Part shown: piece after piece, positions 44,404 to 53,132 of the stretch
Layout: every line of letters begins with the position of its first letter
Numbering within the stretch: the stretch's first letter is position 1
Assembly (NCBI RefSeq): GCF_009649225.1
Contig: NZ_WJPP01000005.1
Location: 72,001-136,000 of the forward strand
Origin: Spiribacter salilacus
GTDB lineage: Bacteria > Pseudomonadota > Gammaproteobacteria > Nitrococcales > Nitrococcaceae
Direction: 5' to 3'
Length of the DNA: 64,000 bases
Translations under genes and position numbers: made by a program
The notes under the pieces: model-generated
Told to the model about the DNA's origin: nothing
Database searches by the model: none
The model's input: the letters and a program-made list of their open reading frames with translations, nothing else

Positions 44404-45640
44404 TGTGTGGCGAGACCCAGTTTCTCAGCGTAGGAATAAGCAGTTGAATAGGGCTTGCACGGCGGGTAATAACGGCTGCTGTTGCCAGCGACCCGCTTGT
44501 TATCTGCGTTGGCGGGCCAAAGGACGAAGACCAAGCAAGGCCACTGGGTGCGGCTTTATCAGGCAGTAAATCGATATGCACCTCTAACGGCGCGCCTGCC
44601 TTGGTCAGTTCATTAACCAGTTGCTCGTTGCCCAAACGGTTGAGTAATGCAGGTTGCGTTGCCGGAAAGGCACTCACAAATGAGACTTTGCCAATCATTG
44701 CGCCATACACGTCGCGCTCTATATTTTCAGGCGATACCTGCGCGCTCATGCCAGTGGTCACGTTTTTGCCCTGACCCGCGGGAAAATAGCCCACCAGCTG
44801 CAGCTGGCCATCCTGACCCTCAATCACGGCAAATTGATCCCCTGCGTTCACCCGATCGCCACGTTTTTGAGCAATCGCCACCACCACGCCGGCTGCCGGT
44901 GCGCGAACAAACTGCTCCGCGGCTACAGCGGCCAATAATTCTTCTATCTGGTTTTGCTCTCGGGTGAGTGACTCTGTAAGCGATGCCAATTGATCTTGCT
45001 GGCTAGCTTTGAACTGCAAAAGCTCCAACTGGATTTTTGCCATCTGATCACGGCTCTGGCGAATAGACTGCTCAGTTTGATGCAGCTCGCGTCGCGTTGC
45101 CTCGACGCGCTCACGCGTAACAAAACCCGCCGCCAAATCCTCACGCTGATCAGCCAGCAACGCTTGCAGATAATCTCGATGCTCCGCATCGTCATCCACC
45201 TGCTGCTGCAAGGTCATTATCCGCTGATCCGCATTATCTTGGCGCTGTTTTAAAAGCTGAGCCTGACTGGCCTGCAAATCAGATATTCTTGTCTCTAGCT
45301 GATCGACCAGCCGACGTGATGCGGCAATACGCGTTGCCCGCTCTGACTGGCTGATTTTTGCTACCAAGGCGTTGGCTTCTACCTCGTCGCCCACCGAAAC
45401 GGCAATTTCTTCGACCACGCCTGCGCCGGGGGCTGCCACCGAATAAACACTCGCATCAGAATAGAGCAGCACCCCACGCCCCTCAGACCGATAGTCGATT
45501 TGGCCAAAAAACCCCCACGCAATAAACGCGCCCACTAACAACGTGCTAATGGCCGCAATCAGCCAAGTAAATGGACGTGTTAGCTTTAATGCGGTGGACA
45601 GTTGTTCAGGATCACCGCGCGATGGTGACTTAGCCCCCAT
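44393..45640 (-). CDS. HlyD-family NHLP bacteriocin secretion adaptor
   Basis: A 415-residue adaptor. It has one TM helix (about 27-47), then a lipoyl half around V-A-A-P-G-A-G-V-V, long coiled-coil helices (about 105-235, Gln/Arg/Asp-rich) and a second lipoyl half V-R-A-P-A-A-G-V-V. It connects the two ABC proteins to the TolC-like channel encoded at 35870. The ATG has a strong AAGGAG. The upstream wbpL-like gene ends only 30 bases before it on the same strand, so read-through from the polysaccharide operon is possible. Confidence 0.9.
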   Translation of the reverse strand: MGAKSPSRGDPEQLSTALKLTRPFTWLIAAISTLLVGAFIAWGFFGQIDYRSEGRGVLLYSDASVYSVAAPGAGVVEEIAVSVGDEVEANALVAKISQSERATRIAASRRLVDQLETRISDLQASQAQLLKQRQDNADQRIMTLQQQVDDDAEHRDYLQALLADQREDLAAGFVTRERVEATRRELHQTEQSIRQSRDQMAKIQLELLQFKASQQDQLASLTESLTREQNQIEELLAAVAAEQFVRAPAAGVVVAIAQKRGDRVNAGDQFAVIEGQDGQLQLVGYFPAGQGKNVTTGMSAQVSPENIERDVYGAMIGKVSFVSAFPATQPALLNRLGNEQLVNELTKAGAPLEVHIDLLPDKAAPSGLAWSSSFGPPTQITSGSLATAAVITRRASPIQLLIPTLRNWVSPHNGG

Positions 45641-45670
45641 GAATCCGCTCCTTGTTTTTAGGTGTTAACC

Positions 45671-46708
45671 CTAGCACGACTGCCCCGCCCTTCCGCAAAC
45701 CGCCAACAGCGTGAGCAAACCCGTTATTAAAATCACGGTGGGCAGCGCCGGGATTGCACCGGCTGCCAGCAGCCAGGCGGCGGGCAGCAGAAAAACCAGG
45801 TTGATGAGTAACACGAGTAATGTGACACGGGTATGACCCCATTTGGCGGCCGCATGCTGATAGGCATGGCTGCGATGAGCTTCGGTTATACGCTCGCGGC
45901 GGGCGGTGCGCACGAGCAAGGTGGCCGTGGCGTCTATCCAAAAGATGGCAGATAGCACAATGCCGCTCCAAAACAGCAGTGGCGCGGCATGGGCGGCCAG
46001 TAACACCAGCGCGCCAAGCAATAGCCCGAGTAAGCCACTGCCGGCATCGCCCATAAAAATACGCGCGGTGGGAAAGTTCCAGGGCAAAAAGCCCAGCGCA
46101 CCGGCGGCAATCAGGCCGCCCAGCGCTACTACCGCGGGATAAGGGCCCAGCATGAGGGCCATTAATGCCAAGCCGCCGGCCACGGTAAACGCCTCAATAC
46201 CGGCAATGCCGTTAATGCCATCCATAAAGTTAAATAGATTCAGCATCCAAATCAGATACACCCAGGCCAGTGCATGGCCAATCAGGCCAAAATCAACTAG
46301 CTGACCAGCAATCGGGATAGGCGGCAGCCCACCTAATGTAAAAAGCACTATCGCCGCGGCTAGCGCATGCGCCACCAACCGCCAGCGCGCAGGAATATCG
46401 CCCATGCGATCGTCCCACCAGCCTGCGGCCGCCACTATCAAACCCGCTGCCATCAGGCCGATGCCAGGCTTAAGCGGCAAATAACCCCCCAGTAACAGCA
46501 GCGGCAGGCCCAGCAGCACGATTGCCACAATTGCCAGCCCGCCGCCGCGCGGCGTGGGCTCGGTGTGGGAGCGCCGGGCACCGGGCTGATCCAGCATCTG
46601 ACGGCTGGTAGCGTAGCGCCGCACCACACCCACCAAAACCGCCGTAATGCCCACCGCCACCCACAGGGCTGGCGCCAGCCAAATCAGCCCAATATGCCCC
46701 TCAGCCAT
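45671..46708 (-). CDS. WecA/WbpL-like polyprenyl-phosphate sugar-1-P transferase
   Basis: A 345-residue GT4-type integral membrane enzyme with about eleven helices. Motifs of the MraY/WecA superfamily are present: A-A-G-W-W-D-D-R (metal Asp pair), LFNFMDGINGIAG, PTARIFMGDAGSG, and the R-R-E-R-I-T-E-A-H-R-S-H-A-Y-Q-H His-rich loop typical of WbpL. It would start a glycan on undecaprenyl phosphate with a UDP-HexNAc made through the FlaA1/WbpM-like and WbpV-like enzymes. It overlaps the next upstream gene by eight bases. Confidence 0.93.
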   Translation of the reverse strand: MAEGHIGLIWLAPALWVAVGITAVLVGVVRRYATSRQMLDQPGARRSHTEPTPRGGGLAIVAIVLLGLPLLLLGGYLPLKPGIGLMAAGLIVAAAGWWDDRMGDIPARWRLVAHALAAAIVLFTLGGLPPIPIAGQLVDFGLIGHALAWVYLIWMLNLFNFMDGINGIAGIEAFTVAGGLALMALMLGPYPAVVALGGLIAAGALGFLPWNFPTARIFMGDAGSGLLGLLLGALVLLAAHAAPLLFWSGIVLSAIFWIDATATLLVRTARRERITEAHRSHAYQHAAAKWGHTRVTLLVLLINLVFLLPAAWLLAAGAIPALPTVILITGLLTLLAVCGRAGQSC

Positions 46709-47615
46709 CGCCTTTCACCATCTGCTCAATACCCGCCTTAAACGTAAGCGGTGGGCGCCAGCCAAGCACAGCCTCGGTATCGCCAACATCCATACATAAC
46801 GACCCAATCAACCGCTCAACCCGCGATTTTTGACCGCTGATCTGCCCAATCCCGCGAATAATGGGGACAGGCACTTTTATCAGCAAATTTTTTTTGTTCA
46901 TGGCCGTGGCAATTTCGGTGATCAGCTCGGGGGTGCTGGGCATGTGGGCATCGCGCATGAGCCAGACTCGGCCGGGGGCGGTGGGGGCGTTAATGCAGTG
47001 CAAAAGGCCGTCCACTAGATTAGCGCGGCCAATGAGGGAGCGCTGATTGTTGACCGCACCCAAGGGTAAGGGCCACCCGCGGGCCACGGCATTAAGCAGG
47101 CTTGCCAAATTGCCGCCAACGCCCGGGCCGTGCACTAGCGGCGGGCGAACTACAACGCCTTCTAAGTCAGACTGGGCGACCACCTCCCATAACGCCGCTT
47201 CGGCCGCGGCTTTAGAGCGCGCATAGGCATCGGCGGGAGCGGGGGTATCGTCGGCGCGAAAGGGCTGCTCAGCTGAGGCCAACTCGCCATTCACCTTAAT
47301 GCTGGAGAGGAAAATCATCCGCCGCACGCCGGCTGCCGCTGCCGCCTTGGCCAAGCAGGCGGTACCCAGCGCATTCACCCGATGAAACCCAGCCTCATCA
47401 GCCTGGCCAGCCCGATCCATCACATGCACGCGCGCGGCACAGTGAATAAGCGTATCTACGCCATCGAGCCAAGGGCCCCACTGCGTATCCGGCCCTAATT
47501 CGGCCTGCGAGCGAGTTAACGCACGCATCGCAAACCCCCGGCGGGCGCCCTCGGCGCACACCACCCGCCCAATCCAGCCCGATGCGCCGGTTACGGCCAC
47601 GGCCCGGGGCTTCAT
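46701..47615 (-). CDS. WbpV-like NAD-dependent epimerase/reductase (extended SDR)
   Basis: A 304-residue SDR with A-V-T-G-A-S-G-W-I-G-R-V at the start, the LSSIKVNG segment and the catalytic Y-A-R-S-K. Together with an adjacent WbpL-like transferase this is the standard pair in O-antigen loci, where the enzyme reduces a 4-keto-6-deoxy UDP-HexNAc to UDP-FucNAc or QuiNAc. The needed 4,6-dehydratase is encoded at 23381. The exact sugar is inferred. It overlaps the GT2 gene by four bases. Confidence 0.88.
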   Translation of the reverse strand: MKPRAVAVTGASGWIGRVVCAEGARRGFAMRALTRSQAELGPDTQWGPWLDGVDTLIHCAARVHVMDRAGQADEAGFHRVNALGTACLAKAAAAAGVRRMIFLSSIKVNGELASAEQPFRADDTPAPADAYARSKAAAEAALWEVVAQSDLEGVVVRPPLVHGPGVGGNLASLLNAVARGWPLPLGAVNNQRSLIGRANLVDGLLHCINAPTAPGRVWLMRDAHMPSTPELITEIATAMNKKNLLIKVPVPIIRGIGQISGQKSRVERLIGSLCMDVGDTEAVLGWRPPLTFKAGIEQMVKGDG

Positions 47616-48352
47616 GGCAATCGCCCTAGGTGTTTGAAGAAATAGCGAGCGATGCTAAGGGCATGCCAACGCATATAGCCTAAGTTGCGGCGGCTTGTGC
47701 GCTGAGCATCGTGGATTACTTCGGCTTCTGGGACGAGCAGAACTTTCCAGCCTGCACGCCAGAGTCTGGCGCAAATATCAACGTCCTCGTAATACAGATG
47801 GAAGCCCTCATCAAACCCACCAATCGAGGCAAACGCTTCTTGGCGAAAGAGCATGCACATCCCCCCAACCCAGTCTACGGCTTGCGGATCTGTGCCAGAA
47901 ACCGGCGCACGCCCGTCAGCCGCGCCCAGTGCTTTTGCAACGAGATCATGGAATCTTGGGAAATTGCGCGCATTGTCCTCAACCTCACCAGATGGTGAAC
48001 GCACCAAAGGCGCAACGACACCCACATCCGGTTGCTTCAATGCATCAAGCAGGGCAGGAAAGGGATCGGTAGGCATACGCAAATCAGGGTTGATGACACC
48101 AAAAAAAGACGCCTTTGAGCGCTGAAAAACCGCGTTATGATTAGCACCAAACCCTGCTGGCTGAGTGTTTTCAGTCACATCAAGCCACTGATCTAATAAC
48201 AAATGTGCTGGTAAGGAGCCCGGGCAATTGGCCGTAATGCTTATCTGCACGTTTTCAGGCAATTTGCGCAGATCTTGGAGCAAATGCGCTAATAACGCCT
48301 GCTGCCCATGGCTAACAACGGATAACCTTAGGTTGCCTTCACCCTCGCGCAC
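47612..48352 (-). CDS. Family 2 glycosyltransferase (WbbL rhamnosyltransferase-like)
   Basis: A protein of about 246 residues with GT2 features: LRLSVVSHGQQ, G-F-G-A-N-H-N, the I-N-P-D-L-R metal-binding region, V-D-W-V-G-G-M-C-M-L-F-R and the F-D-E-G-F-H-L-Y-Y-E-D-V-D acceptor/base segment. The layout resembles WbbL-type dTDP-rhamnose transferases, in line with the rfb operon. The start is uncertain. GTG 48352 gives a 14-base overlap with the upstream gene; TTG 48367 is an alternative. No ATG is available. Confidence 0.85.
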   Translation of the reverse strand: MREGEGNLRLSVVSHGQQALLAHLLQDLRKLPENVQISITANCPGSLPAHLLLDQWLDVTENTQPAGFGANHNAVFQRSKASFFGVINPDLRMPTDPFPALLDALKQPDVGVVAPLVRSPSGEVEDNARNFPRFHDLVAKALGAADGRAPVSGTDPQAVDWVGGMCMLFRQEAFASIGGFDEGFHLYYEDVDICARLWRAGWKVLLVPEAEVIHDAQRTSRRNLGYMRWHALSIARYFFKHLGRLP

Positions 48353-49259
48353 GAAAAACCAACCCAAGCAAAAATGTCAGCCCGTCACCCAGCGTTGTTA
48401 ACACGCGCGAACTAATACCTAAAGAAACGGCACCGGCAGGGCCTAAAATCGGAGAAAACAAAACGAGTAAAGCGGCTTCTCTGACACCCAACCCTCCCGG
48501 TGCACCGGGCGTTACATAACCCGCTACCCAGGCGGTGGCAAATAACATGATAAACGACAGCAACTCGCCTGCATCAATGGCAAATAAGTACCGCGCCTGA
48601 ACAAATGCGGATGCACCAAGCAGGCAAAAACAAGACAGCAAAATTGCCGCCGTGACCAGCGCCACGAGCGCCTTAGGCCGCGAAATAACTACCCCATTAC
48701 CAAGCCGTCTCGACAGCCCCGGCGAAACGCGATTTAACAGCGCAATTGCCGGCCACGGAGCCAGCGCCAATGCACCAGCCAACCCAAGAACAACCCATTG
48801 CTGATTAAGCACATCAAACGGCCCACGGAGCGGTGTATCTAACAGCAGCAAAAGCGCAATCGCGGCAATCCCCAGCCCCAATGCAAGCGTCCAAATCACT
48901 TCCAGCAGCGTAACGCTGATTACCGGCCCCAAAGGAAGCCCCTGAGCTCTGGCGAGTGCGGCACGGCCCACAAAATGCCCAATATTACCGGGCAAATACT
49001 TGGCCATCTGCGATAGCGCGATAATTTTAAAGGCGGCTGACCAGCGAACAACGACGCCTAAATCATCAAGCAAAATCCGAAACAACAAAGCGAGCAATGC
49101 GGCAGTCATGGGCACAACGATCAAAGAGAATAGACCGGCCGCCAACGCGCTTGGCGTCATCTTAACTCTAGGCATATCGGCAAGGTTAGACACCAAAGCA
49201 AACGCGAAGTAAATCGTCCCGATCGCTACGAGAAAAAAACCGACTCGACGTGCCCACAT
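48339..49259 (-). CDS. UPF0104/YbhN-like membrane protein (copy 1)
   Basis: A protein of about 306 residues with eight or so helices, of the lysylphosphatidylglycerol synthetase transmembrane family. Diagnostic motifs are K-Y-L-P-G-N-I-G-H-F-V-G-R and P-G-A-P-G-G-L-G-V-R-E-A-A. It is a paralogue of the protein at 62320. The start ATG 49259 aligns with that paralogue; the frame is open to a GTG 19 codons upstream. In polysaccharide loci such proteins may act as lipid or sugar-lipid translocases, but activity is unproven. It is divergent from the acyltransferase gene. Confidence 0.83.
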   Translation of the reverse strand: MWARRVGFFLVAIGTIYFAFALVSNLADMPRVKMTPSALAAGLFSLIVVPMTAALLALLFRILLDDLGVVVRWSAAFKIIALSQMAKYLPGNIGHFVGRAALARAQGLPLGPVISVTLLEVIWTLALGLGIAAIALLLLLDTPLRGPFDVLNQQWVVLGLAGALALAPWPAIALLNRVSPGLSRRLGNGVVISRPKALVALVTAAILLSCFCLLGASAFVQARYLFAIDAGELLSFIMLFATAWVAGYVTPGAPGGLGVREAALLVLFSPILGPAGAVSLGISSRVLTTLGDGLTFLLGLVFRARG

Positions 49260-49371
49260 GCGAAAAGATCGCGATTTCTTCCCCAATTTAATGCTCCACT
49301 GCCCTATTGTCTCCACGGGTGCAGCATATCAGCTACCATTCGCTACTAAACGAGCAGAGGATAACCGATTC

Positions 49372-50460
49372 GTGGCAAATCTGATGGATAGCACCGCCGG
49401 CAAACCGCTGGCTCAGTCATCAGCGCGAATCCAATGGATCGACGCAATCAAGGGGCTGGGCATCAGCCTAATCGTTATTGGGCACATTTGGGCGCTTGAT
49501 GATCGATCCCTTTTTTACGAATGGATCTTTGCCTTTCACGTGCCGCTTTTCTTCTTTGCCGCCGGCCTCAATCTTAAACCCAAAATAACCGCACCCTTGG
49601 CGTTTGCTCGTCTTCGCTTTCAGCAGTTAATGACGCCGTACATTATCTTTGCATTGATCGGGTATCTCTTCCACTTAGGCGGATACCTTCTCACAAAGGG
49701 GCAAGCCAACCCCCCTGCCGCCTTTGCCGACGGCCTCTGGATACCCCTGTTTGGAATTCTTGAGGGCAGGGTCGGTGATGGGCGGCTCGTCAATAGCCCA
49801 CTGTGGTTCTTGCCGGCACTGCTCATTGCGCTTGTTGCCTGTCATGCCATTAACCATCGCCTGCAAAACACCGCCGCCCGGCTTGCCATCGTAGCTATGA
49901 TGAGTGGCATTGCGTTATGGGTGGGAGATGGGATGGCACTGCCCTTTAGCATCAATGCCGCACTCATTGGGTTGTTGTTTATACAAGTCGGCTTTGAATA
50001 TCGGCGTGTCGGCTTTCCACTGCCCCACCGCTCAACCGGAGCAATCGGCCTCATGGCGATAGCGTTTGCGATTACGCTGTTTGCGCCACTGAATGCACCC
50101 GTAGACCTTGCCAAGGCCACCGTAAATCAACCGCTGCTGTATTTACTGTTTGCCGGTGCGGGGATTATTTTTTGCTTAGTCGGCACGCGTATTGCGCCAA
50201 GCATTATTCAGAGCTGGCTGGCGCGAATTGGACGGCATAGTTTGGTCATTCTCGTTACCCATATGCTCATTATTAAGGCGGTCAAGGTGGGGCTGTATCT
50301 CATCACGGGCATCTCTATCGATACCATGGAGCATAGTGTGCTGCTTGGTTTAGCAGTGCTGGCCATCACTTGTTTGATCATGCTGCCAACCGGCGCGGTT
50401 ATTATCCGTTGGTTCCCGTGGATGTTGGGGCAGAAAAGTAGGCCGCTAGCACCTCACTAA
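49372..50460 (+). CDS. Acyltransferase family 3 (OafA/WecH-like, copy 1)
   Basis: A protein of about 362 residues with ten helices. The acyltransferase_3 N-terminus is R-I-Q-W-I-D-A-I-K-G-L-G-I, then V-I-G-H, followed by FAFHVPLFFFAAGL and N-S-P-L-W-F-L-P-A. It O-acetylates surface sugars. It is a paralogue of the protein at 61280 (shared segment G-I-L-E-G-R-V-G-D-G-R-L-V-N-S-P). The start is uncertain: GTG 49372 has GAGG upstream, and ATG 49384 follows. Its last 59 bases overlap the convergent wzt-like gene. Confidence 0.85.
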   Translation: MANLMDSTAGKPLAQSSARIQWIDAIKGLGISLIVIGHIWALDDRSLFYEWIFAFHVPLFFFAAGLNLKPKITAPLAFARLRFQQLMTPYIIFALIGYLFHLGGYLLTKGQANPPAAFADGLWIPLFGILEGRVGDGRLVNSPLWFLPALLIALVACHAINHRLQNTAARLAIVAMMSGIALWVGDGMALPFSINAALIGLLFIQVGFEYRRVGFPLPHRSTGAIGLMAIAFAITLFAPLNAPVDLAKATVNQPLLYLLFAGAGIIFCLVGTRIAPSIIQSWLARIGRHSLVILVTHMLIIKAVKVGLYLITGISIDTMEHSVLLGLAVLAITCLIMLPTGAVIIRWFPWMLGQKSRPLAPH

Positions 50461-51190
50461 CCTCACCCTCCATCCGAATGTGGCCATGCTCAAGCCAGAT
50501 CACTCGATTACAAACACTCTCAATCAGCGGCCGACTGTGACTAGCCAGCACTAAGATATCCGTGTTGTTGACCAGCGACTGCATTCGCTGCTCTGCACGC
50601 ACCCGAAAATCTTCATCGCCCGTTGATAACCACTCATCCATCACCAAAATCTGCGGCTGAATAGCAGTCGATACCGCAAAAGCCAAGCGCAACTGCATAC
50701 CGGATGAATAAGTGCGAAAGGGCATATCGATAAAATCGCCTAACCCCGAGAATTCGATAATCTCATCAATCCGGGCCCGGGTTTCCGCTGGGGTGAGCCC
50801 CATCATGGCGGTGCGCAGGCGAATGTTTTCCCGCCCCGTTGCCTCGGGATCGATGCCGAGGCTAATATTGATTAAAGACACACACTCGCCAGAAATATCA
50901 GCGGTGCCTTCAGTAGGATAATAAATCCCAGACAACACGCGCAGCAGCGTGCTCTTGCCCGAGCCATTATGCCCAACAAGACCCAGTCGATCGCCCGGTT
51001 TAAGGTCTAAATCAATGCCTTCTAAACCCCGCACGGTAACTTGCCCGTCGGCTGCACGATTAATGCTGCCACCGGTCATCGAACTGAGCACGCGGTTTTT
51101 TAGCGATAGCGTTGCCGCATTAAAAACGGGAAAGTCGACACAAACGCCATCAAGGGTAATACGCGCGGGTTGTTGTAGATCTTTGTTCAT
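50402..51190 (-). CDS. Wzt-like polysaccharide ABC exporter ATPase
   Basis: The 262-residue ATPase has G-H-N-G-S-G-K-S-T, TYSSGMQLRLAFA and ILVMDEWLSTGDE, the form of the KpsT/Wzt/RfbE group. There is no C-terminal carbohydrate-binding domain, so it is not the chain-terminator-sensing Wzt type. It starts at ATG 51190, overlapping the permease stop (ATGA). It drives export of the lipid-linked polysaccharide. Confidence 0.92.
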   Translation of the reverse strand: MNKDLQQPARITLDGVCVDFPVFNAATLSLKNRVLSSMTGGSINRAADGQVTVRGLEGIDLDLKPGDRLGLVGHNGSGKSTLLRVLSGIYYPTEGTADISGECVSLINISLGIDPEATGRENIRLRTAMMGLTPAETRARIDEIIEFSGLGDFIDMPFRTYSSGMQLRLAFAVSTAIQPQILVMDEWLSTGDEDFRVRAEQRMQSLVNNTDILVLASHSRPLIESVCNRVIWLEHGHIRMEGEVSEVLAAYFSAPTSTGTNG

Positions 51191-51996
51191 AACCAATACG
51201 CCACCCGCCGCCGATAGCGACCAAAAAATGCAATCGCAAAGGCCCAGCCAATCACCGCCATCACCAACGGAATAACCCAGTTCAGCAGGGTCGTTGGCAT
51301 GCCAAGCAAAGGCGAGCGCACAATCGTTAGGAAGTGATAAAACGGGTTAAAATCAAGCACCGGAATATCTACACGGGCTCTTAATAACGCTTCGGTCCAA
51401 ATAATCGGCGTCAGATAAAAGCTGACCTGCAGCACATTGCCCACAATTTCCGTCACATCACGATAGCGCGCACAAACCACAGCCAACACCAAGGCAATCC
51501 AAAGCAAATTGATGGTGAGCAATATCAACCCAGGAATGGCTAGCAACGCATCCCAACCCACCGGCCGCAAAAAGACTAATAAAACCAGCGGAATGATGAG
51601 TAAGTTATGCGCAAGAATCAGCAAGTTACGATAAATTGTAAGCCCAACATGCGTACTGAGCGGCATGCGCACCTGCAAAATCGTGCCGCTTGAATCAATG
51701 AAAGCGGTACAGCCCTCACCCAATGCGGCGGCAATATACGTCCACAAAATAAGCCCAATCGCCAGGTACGGAATGAACTCTGGCATATCGAGCTGAAATA
51801 AATTGCCAAACACCAAACTTAAAGCGGCAATGAGCACCCCTTTATTAATGGTGAGCCAAAAAGGACCAATTCGAGAACGCCGGTAACGGGTGGCAATATC
51901 CTGCCAACCCAGCGTTAATGTGACATGGCCACGGCGTAAGGCCGCGACAATGTCCTCAAAGCCCTCGGCAGCAGCAAGGCGTACGGCTCCAGTCAT
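51187..51996 (-). CDS. Wzm-like polysaccharide ABC exporter permease
   Basis: A 269-residue ABC-2 permease with six helices and the RfbA/KpsM pattern: R-Y-R-R-S-R-I-G-P-F-W at the first helix and A-R-Y-R-D-V-T-E-I-V in the loop. The conserved S-F-Y-L-T-P-I-I-W comes next, and F-N-P-F-Y-H-F-L follows. It forms the exporter with the ATPase gene downstream. It is divergent, with a 51-base gap, from the glycosyltransferase at 52048. Confidence 0.92.
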   Translation of the reverse strand: MTGAVRLAAAEGFEDIVAALRRGHVTLTLGWQDIATRYRRSRIGPFWLTINKGVLIAALSLVFGNLFQLDMPEFIPYLAIGLILWTYIAAALGEGCTAFIDSSGTILQVRMPLSTHVGLTIYRNLLILAHNLLIIPLVLLVFLRPVGWDALLAIPGLILLTINLLWIALVLAVVCARYRDVTEIVGNVLQVSFYLTPIIWTEALLRARVDIPVLDFNPFYHFLTIVRSPLLGMPTTLLNWVIPLVMAVIGWAFAIAFFGRYRRRVAYWL

Positions 51997-52047
51997 GTTA
52001 TGCTATTCAGTTGATTCAAAAAGATAACTCGCCAATATACACGAGAC

Positions 52048-53121
52048 ATGAAAATACTCTATGTTGCCGGCAGGGAGGCCGAATATTCCCGCACCCGTAT
52101 CGTCATCGCGGCTCTGCGTGCCCGTGGGCATGATCTTACGCTGTGCTTACCCCCTGACCGCCGCTTTCGCCACTACCCCAGCTTAGCCTGGCAAGTGTTC
52201 CGCAACGCCGGGCAGTGCGATGTGGTACTCGTTGGCTTCTATGGCCAACTCCTTCTACCCTTGGTATGGCTTGCCACCCGTAAACCGATTGTTTTCGATA
52301 CCTACATTACCACTTACGACACAATGGTATTCGATCGCGCCAAAGCCAAGCCCGGCTCTTTAAAAGCCTGGCTTTATGGCCTTTCAGACCGCCTTTCCTA
52401 TCGGCTGGCGCGCATTAGCATACTCGACAGTCAGCATGTGATCGACCATTTTGGCCGCCTATTTAACTGCTCTACTCACAAGCTACGCCGCCTATTTTTA
52501 GCGGTGGACGACACCGTCCTTCACCCCCGCACGGAAACACCCAGCCCGGCCACCCTACCAACCCCTGAGAAACCGTTGCTCGTGCATTTTCATGGGGAAT
52601 ACACCCCATTTCATGGCGTTTCCACCATTATTCAGGCCGCCAAAATTCTGCAAGACGCCGCTGAGCCGGTGGTTTTTCAAGTGGTTGGCAAAGGCATTAC
52701 CTACGAGCAAGACCGCGCATTAGCCGCTGAGCTTGGCGTAGCCAATATTCGGTTTATTGACCCCGTGCCCTATCCCGATTTGGCCGATTTAATGGACAAA
52801 GCCGACATCTGCTTGGGTATTTTTGGCAATAATCATCGCGCCGAATTGGTTATTACCAATAAAGTGGTTGAGGCTATTGGCATGCGCAAACCGCTCATTA
52901 CGCGAGATAACGCGCCGGTTCGCGAGCTACTCACCCATGATGAAACGGCCTATTTAGTACCACCGGCTAACCCCGAGGCGCTTGCACAGGCTATTCGCAC
53001 CCTAGGCACCGACCCCGCTAAACGCGATGCCATGGCCCAGGCTGGCTATGCACGCTTCCTTGAATATGGAACCATTAGTCAACTTGGCGCGGGGTTCGAC
53101 CGCATACTCAACGACTTATAG
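52048..53121 (+). CDS. Family 4-like glycosyltransferase (GT-B)
   Basis: The 357 residues form a GT-B fold: a Rossmann start MKILYVAGREAEYSRTR, then the donor-binding half with LLVHFHGEYTPFHGVSTII and the late E-A-I-G-M-R-K-P-L-I-T-R region with R-E-L-L-T-H-D-E-T-A-Y-L-V. It should add one sugar to the lipid-linked glycan. It starts a rightward run of six genes (52048-59251). Confidence 0.9.
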   Translation: MKILYVAGREAEYSRTRIVIAALRARGHDLTLCLPPDRRFRHYPSLAWQVFRNAGQCDVVLVGFYGQLLLPLVWLATRKPIVFDTYITTYDTMVFDRAKAKPGSLKAWLYGLSDRLSYRLARISILDSQHVIDHFGRLFNCSTHKLRRLFLAVDDTVLHPRTETPSPATLPTPEKPLLVHFHGEYTPFHGVSTIIQAAKILQDAAEPVVFQVVGKGITYEQDRALAAELGVANIRFIDPVPYPDLADLMDKADICLGIFGNNHRAELVITNKVVEAIGMRKPLITRDNAPVRELLTHDETAYLVPPANPEALAQAIRTLGTDPAKRDAMAQAGYARFLEYGTISQLGAGFDRILNDL

Positions 53122-53132
53122 GATCAGCATTG

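Noticed and set aside
46611-46626. ops-like GGCTGGTAGCGT as RfaH recruitment site
   Set aside because: It lies inside the wbpL-like coding region, differs from ops by an inserted base, and is not in an operon leader.
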